Source: Sphaerisporangium rufum
Lineage (GTDB): Bacteria; Actinomycetota; Actinomycetes; Streptosporangiales; Streptosporangiaceae
Assembly: GCF_016863395.1 (NCBI RefSeq)
Contig: NZ_BOOU01000046.1
Location: 89,021-153,020 of the forward strand
Length of the DNA: 64,000 nt
Direction: 5' to 3'
Shown: piece after piece, positions 42,307 through 52,959 of the stretch
Layout of the letters: each line of letters begins with the position of its first letter
How positions within the stretch are numbered: the first letter of the stretch is position 1
Notes under the pieces: model-generated
Database searches by the model: none
What the model saw: the letters and a program-made list of their open reading frames with translations, nothing else
Told to the model about the DNA's origin: nothing
Translations under genes and position numbers: made by a program

Positions 42307-45300
42307 CGGTCCTCTCCGATGCGCAGGGCCCGTCCCAGGCCCTGGCGCCGCAGCGAGCGGGCCAGGCCGGCGACGATGGCGAACAGCAGCACGGCGACCG
42401 CGGCGAGCAGCGCCAGGGTGGCCGGCCACGGGATGTCGAGCAGAACCGGCGGGGTGACCGAGGCGGCCTGCCCGGTGAGCACGATGTGCGGGACGACAAG
42501 CGTGGCGACCACCACGGCGAGCAGCGTGCCGCCGAGCAGGGACAGCCCGATCATGAACGTCTGTTCCACGGCGAGCAGCCCGAAGATCTGCCGGAAGCTG
42601 ACGCCGAGGGCGCGCAGGATGGCGAACTCGGCGGCGCGCTCGCGGGCGGCGACGGCGGCGTTCACCAGGAAGCCGAGCAGGGCGAACACCAGGGCGGCGG
42701 CGAAGCCGAGGACCAGCGCCCCCTGCAGCCCGGAGGCGAGCGGGTCGTCGCGGAGCCGCCGGGTGAGGGTGTCCAGGTCGATGATGGTCTGGTCCCAGTC
42801 CAGGTGCCGGGCCAGTTCGGCGCGGACCGGGGCGGTCCGGTCGTCGCGCGCCGATATCCACCATTCGACGACCGGTCGCGGGTCGCGGCCGTCGAAGGCG
42901 TCCCTGGTCTGCAGGGTGGGCAGGTCGGCGAGCACCGCCGGGGTGCCGGCCGGGGTGCCGGGCATCGCCTCGACGATCCCGGCCACCTGCACCAGGACGG
43001 GCCGGCCGTCGAGGTTCATGCCGGTGGTGCGGCCCTGGACCAGCTTCTCGGCGGTGGCCAGGTCGGCGGTGACGACGATCGGCAGCGGCCCGAAGATCCG
43101 GGCGCCGGGCCGGTCGGGGGGCAGGAAGTAGTCGGCGGGGGGTGCGCCGGCCGGGACGGCCATGGCGGCGACCACCGCGTATTCTCCGGGCCCGTCGCCC
43201 TGGTCGGCGTCCGCCGGCGCCGGCACGGTGAGCGTCAGCAGCGCCGGGCCGGTGGTGGCCCGCGCGCCGGAGACGCGGTCGGTGCCGCGCACGCCGGGCG
43301 CCCAGGCCAGCCCGGCCTGCAGGGCGACGGCGGAGCCGGCGTCGGTCTCGGCGTCGGTAAGGTCCAGCCGCAGGCCGGTTCCGGAGCCGGGCACCGGGAT
43401 GTCCAGCAGCAGGCCGCGCAGGCGCAGCGGGTAGGCTAGCCTCCCTTCGCGGCCCGCCAGCGCGGCCAGGTCGAAGGTGACCCGCCGGGGCCGGCCGGTC
43501 AGGCCGGCCGGTCCGGCGCGCACCTCCTTGCTCACGCCCAAGGCGTCGGTGACGACGGCGCGCAGGCCGGTGGTGTCGTACGCCTTGCGGGCCTTGCCCC
43601 GGTCGAGGGTGAGCCGGGCGTCCATGCTGAGCGCGCGCGGCCGGCCGGGCAGCTCCAGGCCGGGCACGGCGGGCCGGCCGGCGGCGAGCCGGCCGGCCAG
43701 CGTGGCGACCGGCCCGGCGGTCAGGTCGTCGCGCAGCAACATCAGCCGGTCCAGCTTGCCGGCGTCCGCGGCGATGAGCATCGGGGTGGTGGCGTTGAAG
43801 GAGACGGTGCCCCGGTGCACCGGGCTGAGCCCGGTGACGCCGTCGAGCGCCGCGTAGGCCGGGCCGCGGCCGAGGGAGCCGAGCCGGGCGTTGTCCGGCG
43901 GCACCACGACGCGCAGGTCGGCCGCGGCCTGGTGGCGGGCCTGGTCGATCTGCGAGGTCCGCCAGGTCGCCGCGGTGGCCATGGAGACCACGCCGATGGC
44001 GACCGCCATGGTGAGCAGCAGGGCGGGCCCGGAGTAGCGCATGGGACGGCGGCTGACCTGCCAGGCGCCGAGCGCCGGGGCGAGCCCGGGGCGCCGGGAG
44101 GTGAACAGTTCGGCCAGCCGGGAGATCCGCGGCACCAGCCGCAGGCCGAGCATCCCGCCGCACAGCAGGGCCAGGGCCGGGCCGGTGACGATGAGCGGGT
44201 CGATGCCCAGGCCGCCGCCCGCGGTGGCCGTCACCGGCGCGCCGTACCTCTGGAGCTGCCAGATGGCGAGCGCGGCCACCACGAGCAGGGCCAGGTCGCC
44301 GCCGGCCCGCTCCAGCAGGCCGCGGCGGTCGCCCCGGCCGCGGGCCGCCTGCTCCTCGATGTAGGTGCGCCGGGAGCCGCGCAGCGCGGGGAGCGCCAGC
44401 AGCACGGCGCAGGCCAGCGCGACGCCGGCCGAGACGGTGAAGGCGAGGACGTCGGGGGTCGGGGCCAGCCGGATCCCCGACGACCGGATCCACGGGATGC
44501 GGTTGACCAGCGTGAGCAGCAGCGGGGCCAGGAACGGCGCGGCCACCGCGCACGGCACGGCGACCAGCAGTGCCTCGCCTCCGGCGAGCAGGGCGATCGC
44601 CGGGCCGCCGGCGCCCCGGGACCGCAGCAGCGCGACCTCCATCCGCCGGTGTTCGGCGAGCAGCCGTGCGGTCAGCACCAGGGCGTAGGCGGCGAGCAGC
44701 AGCAGTTGCAGGACCGGCACGAGCATGGTGGACCGGGCCACCAGCGCGGCCTGGTCGAGTTGGGTCAGCATGTCGGGCAGCCGGCTGAAGGTGGTGCATT
44801 CCGGGCAGTCGCGCCGCACGGTGTCGCCCAGGGCGCCCACCGACGCCGCCAGCGGGCGCAGCCCGCCGGGCGCCAGGGCGCTCAGGTCCGGCGCCGCGGT
44901 CCAGGTGGCGCTGACGCTGCCGCCGGCGAACCGGGTGAGGAAGGTCTCCTTGGCGACCAGCAGCGGCCCGTAGGTGGTGTAGTTGCCCCGTTCGACGCCG
45001 CCCCGCAGCAGTTCGTCGCCGCGCCACCGCTCGTCGTAGGGGTCGGCGAGCCGGAAGACGCCGGAGACCCGGGCCCGGGCCGGCCGGTCGTCCAGCCGGC
45101 CCACCACGGTGAACTCCTGGCCCAGGGACAGGCCCATCGCCCGGGCGGCCGGCTGGGAGAGGGCCACCTCGGCGGGCTCGCCGCGGGCCGCCGGGCGCGG
45201 CCAGGCGCCCTCCGACAGCCGGGCGTGCCGGTCCAGGCCCTCGGCGAAACCGAACCGGGTCAGTTCGGGCCGCCGACGGTACTGCTGGCCGGGCATGGCG

Positions 45301-45617
45301 TAGGAGTCGGAGCGGACGCTCACCGTCACCGCGGCGGGTACCCGGTGCCCGCCGACCTGCCGGGCGACCGCGTCGCGCACCGAGCGGTCGGCGCCGGCGA
45401 ACGTCGCCTGGCGGACCGGGGAGCTGACGGTGATGGCCGTGATGGCGGCCGGCGCGGTCTCCATGGTGCGGCGGACGCCCACCTCGGCCACCGACGAGGC
45501 GTACATCGCCAGGGCGACCAGGCTGGTGGTGGCGAGCAGGATGGAGCCGAGGGCCGCGAAGAGCAGCAGGGGCTCGCTGAACGCGCGACGCAGCACCAGA
45601 GGAGTCCGCCCCCGCAT
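42303..45617 (-). CDS. FtsX-type ABC exporter permease, 1104 residues
   Basis: First gene of the exporter operon. An N-terminal helix (LLLFAALGSILLATTSLVALAMYASS) is followed by an extracellular domain with a CxxC (RRDCPECTTF, near 265), then a cluster of four to five helices around 285-560, a second large extracellular domain (about 570-900), and three C-terminal helices (LVLGFAAALVFALLGFLVNAAVAARERAAEFAILRALGVS...). The ERAAEFAILRALGVS segment is the FtsX coupling region. Size is far above the usual 400-850 residues. It is encoded 223 bp downstream of rpsT's stop, on the same strand, beyond rpsT's terminator; GATAAC in that gap is a weak promoter candidate. Confidence 0.85.
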   Translation of the reverse strand: MRGRTPLVLRRAFSEPLLLFAALGSILLATTSLVALAMYASSVAEVGVRRTMETAPAAITAITVSSPVRQATFAGADRSVRDAVARQVGGHRVPAAVTVSVRSDSYAMPGQQYRRRPELTRFGFAEGLDRHARLSEGAWPRPAARGEPAEVALSQPAARAMGLSLGQEFTVVGRLDDRPARARVSGVFRLADPYDERWRGDELLRGGVERGNYTTYGPLLVAKETFLTRFAGGSVSATWTAAPDLSALAPGGLRPLAASVGALGDTVRRDCPECTTFSRLPDMLTQLDQAALVARSTMLVPVLQLLLLAAYALVLTARLLAEHRRMEVALLRSRGAGGPAIALLAGGEALLVAVPCAVAAPFLAPLLLTLVNRIPWIRSSGIRLAPTPDVLAFTVSAGVALACAVLLALPALRGSRRTYIEEQAARGRGDRRGLLERAGGDLALLVVAALAIWQLQRYGAPVTATAGGGLGIDPLIVTGPALALLCGGMLGLRLVPRISRLAELFTSRRPGLAPALGAWQVSRRPMRYSGPALLLTMAVAIGVVSMATAATWRTSQIDQARHQAAADLRVVVPPDNARLGSLGRGPAYAALDGVTGLSPVHRGTVSFNATTPMLIAADAGKLDRLMLLRDDLTAGPVATLAGRLAAGRPAVPGLELPGRPRALSMDARLTLDRGKARKAYDTTGLRAVVTDALGVSKEVRAGPAGLTGRPRRVTFDLAALAGREGRLAYPLRLRGLLLDIPVPGSGTGLRLDLTDAETDAGSAVALQAGLAWAPGVRGTDRVSGARATTGPALLTLTVPAPADADQGDGPGEYAVVAAMAVPAGAPPADYFLPPDRPGARIFGPLPIVVTADLATAEKLVQGRTTGMNLDGRPVLVQVAGIVEAMPGTPAGTPAVLADLPTLQTRDAFDGRDPRPVVEWWISARDDRTAPVRAELARHLDWDQTIIDLDTLTRRLRDDPLASGLQGALVLGFAAALVFALLGFLVNAAVAARERAAEFAILRALGVSFRQIFGLLAVEQTFMIGLSLLGGTLLAVVVATLVVPHIVLTGQAASVTPPVLLDIPWPATLALLAAVAVLLFAIVAGLARSLRRQGLGRALRIGEDR

Positions 45618-45783
45618 GAACCATCCTCCCGCCCACGTGCCGCCGCGTGGGCAGCACGCTATGGTCGGCGTCCCCTCCAGGAGAATGGCCGCGGCGGGAC
45701 GTGACGGACCCGATACCCCGCGGCGACGGCGGTGTTATCTCGAAATCATGACATTTGCGTACCCGACACCCGGCGGGCATGGC

Positions 45784-45815
45784 AAAACGCCGCGCCCGGT
45801 GTCGGGACGCGGCGT
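45784..45815 (-). terminator. Intrinsic terminator of rpsT
   Basis: On the minus strand ACGCCGCG-T-CCCG pairs across an ACAC loop with CGGG-CGCGGCGT (12 bp, one bulge), directly followed by TTTT. It lies 25 nt after the rpsT stop. Confidence 0.88.
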
Positions 45816-45840
45816 CGCTCGGCGGAACCCGCCGGACGGC

Positions 45841-46107
45841 CTACTTGCTCAGCGCGCCGACCCGCCGGGCGATCGCCGACTTGCGGTTCGCGGCCTGGTT
45901 GCGGTGGATGACGCCCTTGCTGACGGCGCGGTCGAGCTGGCGCGAGGCGGCCCGCATGAGCTCGGCGGCCTTGTCGGCGTCGCCGCCGTCGGCGGCCTCG
46001 CGGAACTTGCGGACGGCCGTCTTCAGGGACGACTTGACGGCCTTGTTGCGCAGCCGGGCCTTCTCGTTCTGCCGGTTGCGCTTGATCTGGGACTTGATGT
46101 TCGCCAC
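45841..46107 (-). CDS. rpsT: 30S ribosomal protein S20
   Basis: An 88-residue basic protein that binds 16S rRNA in the body of the small subunit. The family start [25 protein letters not shown] and the end [19 protein letters not shown] are both present. The start is GTG 46107 with GAGG 8 nt upstream; longer frames only add non-conserved residues. It is transcribed alone, from its own promoter to its own terminator, and divergent from lepA, the usual actinobacterial arrangement. Confidence 0.96.
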   Translation of the reverse strand: MANIKSQIKRNRQNEKARLRNKAVKSSLKTAVRKFREAADGGDADKAAELMRAASRQLDRAVSKGVIHRNQAANRKSAIARRVGALSK

Positions 46108-46454
46108 GAAGAAGCCTCGGTGAATGTCGATCGGATGGGGCGCGCGGGCAAGAGGGCGCGCCACACGCAGTTGAACAGGATACCAACATGCCAGGTCCGC
46201 GCTCAAATCATGGACCATGGCACACGCCTGCTCCCCAATGGTAGCGCAGCGGCGAGTTCGACGGTCTTGGCGCCCGTTAAACTGGAGGACGGGCGCGGCA
46301 CCGGCGCGCCGGCGCGACGATGGCCGCAAGGCGGCGTCCGGCCGGTGTGCGAGGCCGCGCCGCTCCACACGTCCGGTGCCCGGGTATCGCTGGGTGCCAG
46401 GCGGGGGCGGCCCGCCCCCGCCGATCATCGTCAATCCTGCCGAAACGGACCCCG
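46108..46454. other. 347-bp divergent promoter region between rpsT and lepA
   Basis: No gene is supported. The left half holds the rpsT promoter. On the plus strand TAAACT (46278-46283) is a plausible -10 for lepA with a weak upstream -35 (around TTCGAC), which would give a leader of about 165 nt. The lepA frame is open upstream of its proposed GTG to 46320, but that stretch looks non-conserved. Confidence 0.6.
46177..46206 (-). promoter_or_regulatory. rpsT promoter
   Basis: Minus-strand TTGAGC (-35) and TATCCT (-10) are separated by 18 nt, giving a leader of about 60 nt before rpsT. Confidence 0.6.
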
Positions 46455-48281
<1,827 letters not shown>

Positions 48282-48298
48282 CCCGCCGCGGCCGGGGC

Positions 48299-48346
48299 AC
48301 CGGTACGGACACCGGTACGGACACGGGTACGAACACCGTTATGGAC
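48299..48346 (+). repeat. Four 12-bp tandem repeats upstream of hemW
   Basis: ACCGGTACGGAC occurs twice exactly, then as ACGGGTACGAAC and ACCGTTATGGAC, in perfect 12-bp register. The array begins 18 nt after the lepA stop and ends 17 nt before the hemW start. Confidence 0.85.
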
Positions 48347-48362
48347 AGGGCACACTGAAGCC

Positions 48363-49580
48363 GTGCCCTCCGTAGTCCTCGACGGCGACCCGGTCCCGGC
48401 GTCCGGCGAGCTCCCGGCCGAAGCCCTGGCCGGCCTCGGCGGCCGGCCGTTCGGCTTCTACGTCCACGTGCCGTTCTGCGTGACCCGCTGCGGCTACTGC
48501 GACTTCAACACCTACACCGCCGCCGAGCTCGGTCCGGGCGCCTCCCGGGCCGACTACGCCGCGACCGCGATCGCCGAGATCCGGCTGGCGCGGCGGGTGC
48601 TCGGCGACGCCGACCTGCCGGTGCGCACGGTCTTCTTCGGCGGCGGCACGCCCACCCTGCTGCCCGCCGCCGATCTGGTGGCGATCCTGCGCGCCATCGG
48701 CGAGGAGTTCGGGCTGGCGGCGGACGCCGAGGTGACCACCGAGGCCAACCCCGAGTCGATCGGCCCGGCGGCGCTGGCCGAGCTGCGGGCCGGCGGGTTC
48801 ACCCGGGTGAGTCTCGGCATGCAGAGCGCCCGCGAGCACGTGCTCACCGTGCTCGACCGGCGGCACACCCCCGGCCGGGCCGCCGCCGCGGTCGCCGAGG
48901 CGCGCGCGGCCGGGTTCGAGCACGTCAGCCTGGACCTCATCTACGGGACGCCGGGGGAGAGCGACGACGACTGGCGGGCCTCGCTGGACGCCGCCATCGC
49001 CGCCGGCCCCGACCACGTGTCGGCGTACTCGCTGATCGTCGAGGACGGCACCCGGCTGGCCGCGCGGATCCGCCGCGGCGAGCTGCCGATGCCGGACGAC
49101 GACGTCGCGGCCGACCGCTACGCCATCGCCGACGCGGCGCTGTCGGCGGCCGGCTTCTCCTGGTACGAGGTGTCCAACTGGGCGGTCGAACCCGCCGCCC
49201 GCTGCCGGCACAACCTGCTGTACTGGACCGGCGGCGACTGGTGGGGCGTGGGCCCCGGCGCGCACGGCCACGTCGGCGGCACCCGCTGGTGGAACGTCAA
49301 GCACCCGGCCGCCTACGCGGCCCGGCTGGCGGCCGGCGACTCGCCGGGGCACGCCCGCGAGGTGCTGTCGGCCCGCGACCGTCACGTGGAGCGGCTGATG
49401 CTGGAACTGCGGCTGGACACCGGCTTCCCGCTCGCCGAGGTCGACCCGGCGGCCCGCCCGGCGGTGGCCCGCGCCCTGGGCGACGGGCTGCTGGACCCCG
49501 GGGCGTTCCGGTCCGGCCGCGCGGTGCTCACGCTCCGCGGGCGGCTGCTCGCCGACGCCCTGGTGCGTGATCTCACCTAG
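48363..49580 (+). CDS. hemW: HemW-type radical-SAM heme chaperone
   Basis: A 405-residue radical-SAM protein of the HemN-like family. The cluster motif CxxxCxxC is at Cys39/43/46 (PFCVTRCGYCDF). GGGTPT, TEANPESI, SLGMQS and SLDLIYGTPGES follow in order. It lacks features that would make it a true coproporphyrinogen dehydrogenase and lies after lepA, the place of hemW (formerly annotated hemN) in many bacteria; HemW delivers heme to target proteins. The start is GTG with no ribosome site; CACACT lies at -12 to -7. Its TAG stop overlaps that of the convergent gene in a CTAG palindrome. Confidence 0.92.
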   Translation: MPSVVLDGDPVPASGELPAEALAGLGGRPFGFYVHVPFCVTRCGYCDFNTYTAAELGPGASRADYAATAIAEIRLARRVLGDADLPVRTVFFGGGTPTLLPAADLVAILRAIGEEFGLAADAEVTTEANPESIGPAALAELRAGGFTRVSLGMQSAREHVLTVLDRRHTPGRAAAAVAEARAAGFEHVSLDLIYGTPGESDDDWRASLDAAIAAGPDHVSAYSLIVEDGTRLAARIRRGELPMPDDDVAADRYAIADAALSAAGFSWYEVSNWAVEPAARCRHNLLYWTGGDWWGVGPGAHGHVGGTRWWNVKHPAAYAARLAAGDSPGHAREVLSARDRHVERLMLELRLDTGFPLAEVDPAARPAVARALGDGLLDPGAFRSGRAVLTLRGRLLADALVRDLT

Positions 49581-50404
49581 GCCTCCTCGTCACCCGCCGC
49601 GGTGACGAAGTCGATCAGCTCCTCCACCCGGCCGAGCAGCTCCGGCTCCAGGTCGGCGAACGTGCGCACCGCGCCGAGGATGCGCCGCCAGGCGTCACCC
49701 GGCTCCGTCCGCCAGCCCAGCGCCTCGATCACGCCCTCCTTCCACGGCACACCGCGCGGCACCACCGGCCAGGCCGGGATGCCGAGGACCGACGGCTTCA
49801 CCGCCTGCCAGACGTCCACGAACGGGTGGCCGGCGACGAGCACGTACGGCGAGGCCACCTGGGCGGCGATCCGGCTCTCCTTGGACCCGGAGACCAGGTG
49901 GTCGACCAGCACCCCGAGGCGGCGGCCGGGCCCGGGGCCGAACTCCGCGACGATCGCCGGCAGGTCGTCGACCCCTTCCAGGTACTCGACCACGACCCCC
50001 TCGACCCGCAGGTCATGACCCCAGATCTTCTCCACCAGGGCCGCGTCGTGCACGCCCTCCACGTAGATCCGGCTCTCCCGGGCGACCCGCGCCCGCAGGC
50101 CGGCCACCGCGACCGAGCCGGAGGCGCTGCGCCCCGGGGCGCGGGGCGCGGCGGCGGCCGGGCGGACCAGGGTCACCGGCCGGCCGTCCAGCAGGAACGC
50201 GGCCGGCGCCAGCGGGAACACCCGCCGGTTGCCGAACCGGTCCTCAAGGGTGACCGACTCCTTGTCGCAGGCGACCACCGCGCCGCAGAAGCGGCCCTCG
50301 GCGTCCTCGACCACCAGGTCCGGCTCGGCGGGCACCACGGGGATCTGCCCCCGCCGTGGCCTGCGCCAGTCTCCGGCCAGCACGTCGCGTCCGTAGTCCC
50401 GCAT
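49577..50404 (-). CDS. DUF3097 protein
   Basis: A 275-residue actinobacteria-specific conserved protein. It starts MRDYGRDVLAGDWRRPRRG and contains EGRFCGAVVACDKESVTLEDRFGN (small beta-domain) and a Toprim-like core (SRIYVEGVHDAALVEKIWGHDLRVEGV, LGVLVDHLVSGSKESRIA, VLVAGHPFVDVWQAVKP), suggesting a nucleic-acid enzyme. Function is not known. It is divergent from hrcA and convergent with hemW, with stops overlapping by 4 bp. Confidence 0.88.
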   Translation of the reverse strand: MRDYGRDVLAGDWRRPRRGQIPVVPAEPDLVVEDAEGRFCGAVVACDKESVTLEDRFGNRRVFPLAPAAFLLDGRPVTLVRPAAAAPRAPGRSASGSVAVAGLRARVARESRIYVEGVHDAALVEKIWGHDLRVEGVVVEYLEGVDDLPAIVAEFGPGPGRRLGVLVDHLVSGSKESRIAAQVASPYVLVAGHPFVDVWQAVKPSVLGIPAWPVVPRGVPWKEGVIEALGWRTEPGDAWRRILGAVRTFADLEPELLGRVEELIDFVTAAGDEEA

Positions 50405-50497
50405 GACCGGGCACGCTAGCAAAGATCGGGCACCGGCCGGCCGCCGCCCGGCGGAGATCGCAACGGACGGGTTATCGCACGCCGTCTGCGGGAGCCG

Positions 50498-50503
50498 TAC
50501 ACT
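50498..50503 (+). promoter_or_regulatory. -10 box of the hrcA-dnaJ operon
   Basis: TACACT ends on the first base of the CIRCE element, so HrcA would sit over the transcription start. The -35 is unclear (TCGCAC at 17-nt spacing, or TTATCG). Confidence 0.55.
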
Positions 50504-50529
50504 TGGCACTCGGGAACACAGAGTGCCAG
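50503..50529 (+). promoter_or_regulatory. CIRCE operator (HrcA binding site)
   Basis: TTGGCACTC-N9-GAGTGCCAG matches the CIRCE consensus TTAGCACTC-N9-GAGTGCTAA with few changes; eight of nine arm positions pair. HrcA represses its own operon here and releases it on heat shock. Confidence 0.95.
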
Positions 50530-50584
50530 CCTGGCCGTTCCTGGAAAGGCACGGACGCGACATCTCGTACAGGAGGTGAGCAGG

Positions 50585-51595
50585 TTGCTCGATGACCGTA
50601 AGCTCGCGGTCCTGCGCGCCGTGGTCGAGGACTACGTGTCCACCAACGAGCCGGTCGGCTCCAAGGCGCTCGCCGAGCGGCACAACCTCGGCGTCTCGCC
50701 CGCCACCGTGCGCAACGACATGGCGGTGCTGGAGGAGCAGGGGTACATCACCCAGCCGCACACCAGCGCGGGCCGGGTGCCCACCGACAAGGGATACCGG
50801 CTGTTCGTCGACCGGCTGTCCCAGATCAAGCCGCTGTCGGGCGCCGAGCGCCGGGCGATCGAGACCTTCCTGGCCGGGGCGGTCGACCTCGACGACGTGG
50901 TGACGCGCACGGTGCGGCTGCTCGCGCAGCTCACCCGGCAGGTCGCCGTGGTGCAGTATCCCTCGCTCACCCGGTCCACCGTCCGGCACGTCGAGCTGGT
51001 GCCGATCGCCGAGCGGCGGATCATGCTGGTGCTGATCACCAACACCGGCCGGGTCGAGCAGCGGGTCGTCGACCTGCCCGAGGCCGCCGGGGACGACCGG
51101 ATCGCCCACCTGCGGGCGGTGCTCAACGCCAACCTGGACGGCTGCGGCCTGAGCCGGGTGCCCGACACGGTGGCCGCCCTGCCCGAGCGGCTCGCCGAGG
51201 AGGACCGGCCGCTGGCCGCCACCATCCTGTCGGTGCTGCTGGAGACGCTGGTCGAGCGGCACGAGGAGAAGATCGTGTTCGCCGGTGCGGCCAACCTGGC
51301 CGGCGACTTCACCGTCGGCCTGCGCGAGGTGCTGGAGGCCCTGGAGGAGCAGGTCGTGCTGATGCGCCTGCTCGGCGAGGCGTCCGACCCGGCGGCGCTC
51401 ACCGTGCGCATCGGCCGGGAGAACCCCTATTCCGGCCTGCACGGCACCTCTATCGTCGCCGCCGGATACGGTTCGGGCGACAATGAACTGGCCCGGCTCG
51501 GAGTGCTGGGCCCGACGCGAATGGACTATCCGGTGACGATGGGAGCGGTGCGCGCAGTGGCACGCTATGTCGGCCAGATTCTGGCGGGGTCATAG
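50585..51595 (+). CDS. hrcA: Heat-inducible transcription repressor HrcA
   Basis: A 336-residue repressor that binds CIRCE. The winged helix-turn-helix ([54 protein letters not shown]) occupies 1-65, then [13 protein letters not shown], and the dimerisation/GAF-like region to the end. I place the start at TTG 50585, because AGGAGG (50571-50576) is ideally spaced for it and the protein then begins [12 protein letters not shown], as in other actinobacteria; the GTG at 50576 overlaps the ribosome site. dnaJ follows without a gap. Confidence 0.95.
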   Translation: MLDDRKLAVLRAVVEDYVSTNEPVGSKALAERHNLGVSPATVRNDMAVLEEQGYITQPHTSAGRVPTDKGYRLFVDRLSQIKPLSGAERRAIETFLAGAVDLDDVVTRTVRLLAQLTRQVAVVQYPSLTRSTVRHVELVPIAERRIMLVLITNTGRVEQRVVDLPEAAGDDRIAHLRAVLNANLDGCGLSRVPDTVAALPERLAEEDRPLAATILSVLLETLVERHEEKIVFAGAANLAGDFTVGLREVLEALEEQVVLMRLLGEASDPAALTVRIGRENPYSGLHGTSIVAAGYGSGDNELARLGVLGPTRMDYPVTMGAVRAVARYVGQILAGS

Positions 51596-52741
51596 GTGGC
51601 CCGCGACTACTACGGCATCCTCGGCGTGCGCCGGGACGCGAGCCAGGACGAGATCAAGAAGGCCTACCGCCGGCTCGCCCGGGAGCTGCACCCCGACGTC
51701 AACCCGGACCCGGCCACCCAGGAGCGCTTCAAGGAGATCAACCAGGCGTACGAGGTCCTCTCGGACCCGAACAAGCGCCAGATGTTCGACCTCGGCGCCG
51801 ACCCGTTCGGCGGCGCGGCCGGCGGCGGCCCCGGCGGGGCGGCCGGCTTCGGCGCGGGCTTCCCGTTCAGCGACATCATGGACGCCTTCTTCGGTGGCGC
51901 CGGCGCCGGCGCCCGCGGCCCCCGGTCCCGGGCCCGCCGCGGGCGCAACGCGACGATCCGCGTGGAGCTCGACCTGGCCGAGTCGGCGTTCGGCACCACC
52001 CGCGAGCTGGCGGTGGACACCGCGGTGCTGTGCGAGGTCTGCCACGGCTCGGGCGCCGCGGCGGGCACCCATCCCGACACCTGCGACATGTGTCACGGGC
52101 GCGGTGAGATCTCCCAGGTCACCCGGTCGTTCCTGGGCCAGGTCATGACCGCCCGGCCCTGCCCGCAGTGCGGCGGCTTCGGGTCGATCATCCAGCATCC
52201 CTGCCAGGAGTGCTCCGGCGACGGGCGGGTCCGCACCCGCCGCACGATCAAGGTGCGCATCCCGGCCGGGGTCGAGGACGGCACGCACATCCAGCTCGCC
52301 GGCGAGGGCGAGGTCGGCCCGGGCGGCGGCCCACCCGGCGACCTGTTCCTGGAGATCGTCGAGCGCCCGCACGAGATCTTCGAGCGGCGCGGCGACGACC
52401 TGCACTGCACGGTGCAGATCCCGATGACCGCCGCCGCGCTCGGCACCTCGCTGACCGTGCAGACCCTGGACGGCGCCGAGGAAATCGACGTGCGCCCCGG
52501 CACCCAGGCCGGGCAGGTCATCCCGCTGTACAACCGGGGCATCCAGCGGCTGAACGAGACCGGCCGGGGCGACCTGCTGATCCATGTGAACGTGGAGACC
52601 CCGTCCCGGCTGGACCCGGCGCAGGAGGAGCTGCTGAAGGAGCTCGCCAAGCTGCGCGGCGAGGAACGCCCGCCGGGCAAGTTCGCCCCCGGGCAGCAGG
52701 GCTTCTTCTCCCGGCTGCGGGACGCGTTCAACGGCCGCTGA
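51596..52741 (+). CDS. dnaJ: Co-chaperone DnaJ (DnaJ2, hrcA-linked)
   Basis: A 381-residue DnaK co-chaperone. J-domain 1-65 with HPD at 32-34. A Gly/Phe-rich stretch follows (about 70-110). The zinc domain has four repeats: CEVCHGSG, CDMCHGRG, CPQCGGFG, CQECSGDG. C-terminal substrate-binding domains complete the standard type I layout. The GTG start directly abuts the hrcA stop (TAGGTG), so the two are coupled and share CIRCE control. This is the second DnaJ typical of actinobacteria, separate from the dnaK operon. Confidence 0.95.
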   Translation: MARDYYGILGVRRDASQDEIKKAYRRLARELHPDVNPDPATQERFKEINQAYEVLSDPNKRQMFDLGADPFGGAAGGGPGGAAGFGAGFPFSDIMDAFFGGAGAGARGPRSRARRGRNATIRVELDLAESAFGTTRELAVDTAVLCEVCHGSGAAAGTHPDTCDMCHGRGEISQVTRSFLGQVMTARPCPQCGGFGSIIQHPCQECSGDGRVRTRRTIKVRIPAGVEDGTHIQLAGEGEVGPGGGPPGDLFLEIVERPHEIFERRGDDLHCTVQIPMTAAALGTSLTVQTLDGAEEIDVRPGTQAGQVIPLYNRGIQRLNETGRGDLLIHVNVETPSRLDPAQEELLKELAKLRGEERPPGKFAPGQQGFFSRLRDAFNGR

Positions 52742-52747
52742 CCGAGC

Positions 52748-52767
52748 CGCCGGCCGGGCGGCCGGCG
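52748..52767 (+). terminator. Candidate terminator of hrcA-dnaJ
   Basis: CGCCGGCC / GGCCGGCG (8 bp) with a GGGC loop begins 7 nt after dnaJ. The remaining ~180 bp to rsmE contain imperfect copies of GGGCCACCG. Confidence 0.45.
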
Positions 52768-52947
52768 TGAGCCACCGACCGGACCGCGGACCGGGCCACC
52801 GGCCAGGGTGCCGGCCACGCCGTTGATCGGGCCACCGCCGGGTCGCCGACCGGGCCGGTACTCGCCGCCGGCGCTCGGTGGCACCGCTGGGCGGGTGCAC
52901 GCGCGGCCCTGGCCGGCCGGGTGTTCGCGCGGGCCGCGGGCCCTGGC

Positions 52948-52953
52948 TAGGGT
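52948..52953 (+). promoter_or_regulatory. Leaderless -10 box of rsmE
   Basis: TAGGGT lies exactly at -12 to -7 of GTG 52960 and supports that start over the TTG two codons upstream. Confidence 0.55.
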
Positions 52954-52959
52954 TTGCGG

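Noticed and set aside
39487..43131. 1214-codon open frame on the plus strand
   Set aside because: It is antisense to the FtsX-type permeases, has Arg/Gly/Gln/His-rich composition typical of a GC-rich shadow frame, and no family resemblance.
39607..45780. 2057-codon minus-strand frame appearing to fuse both permeases
   Set aside because: Only its 3' part (from 42306) is the real permease; upstream it is an out-of-frame reading of the 1104-residue permease gene.
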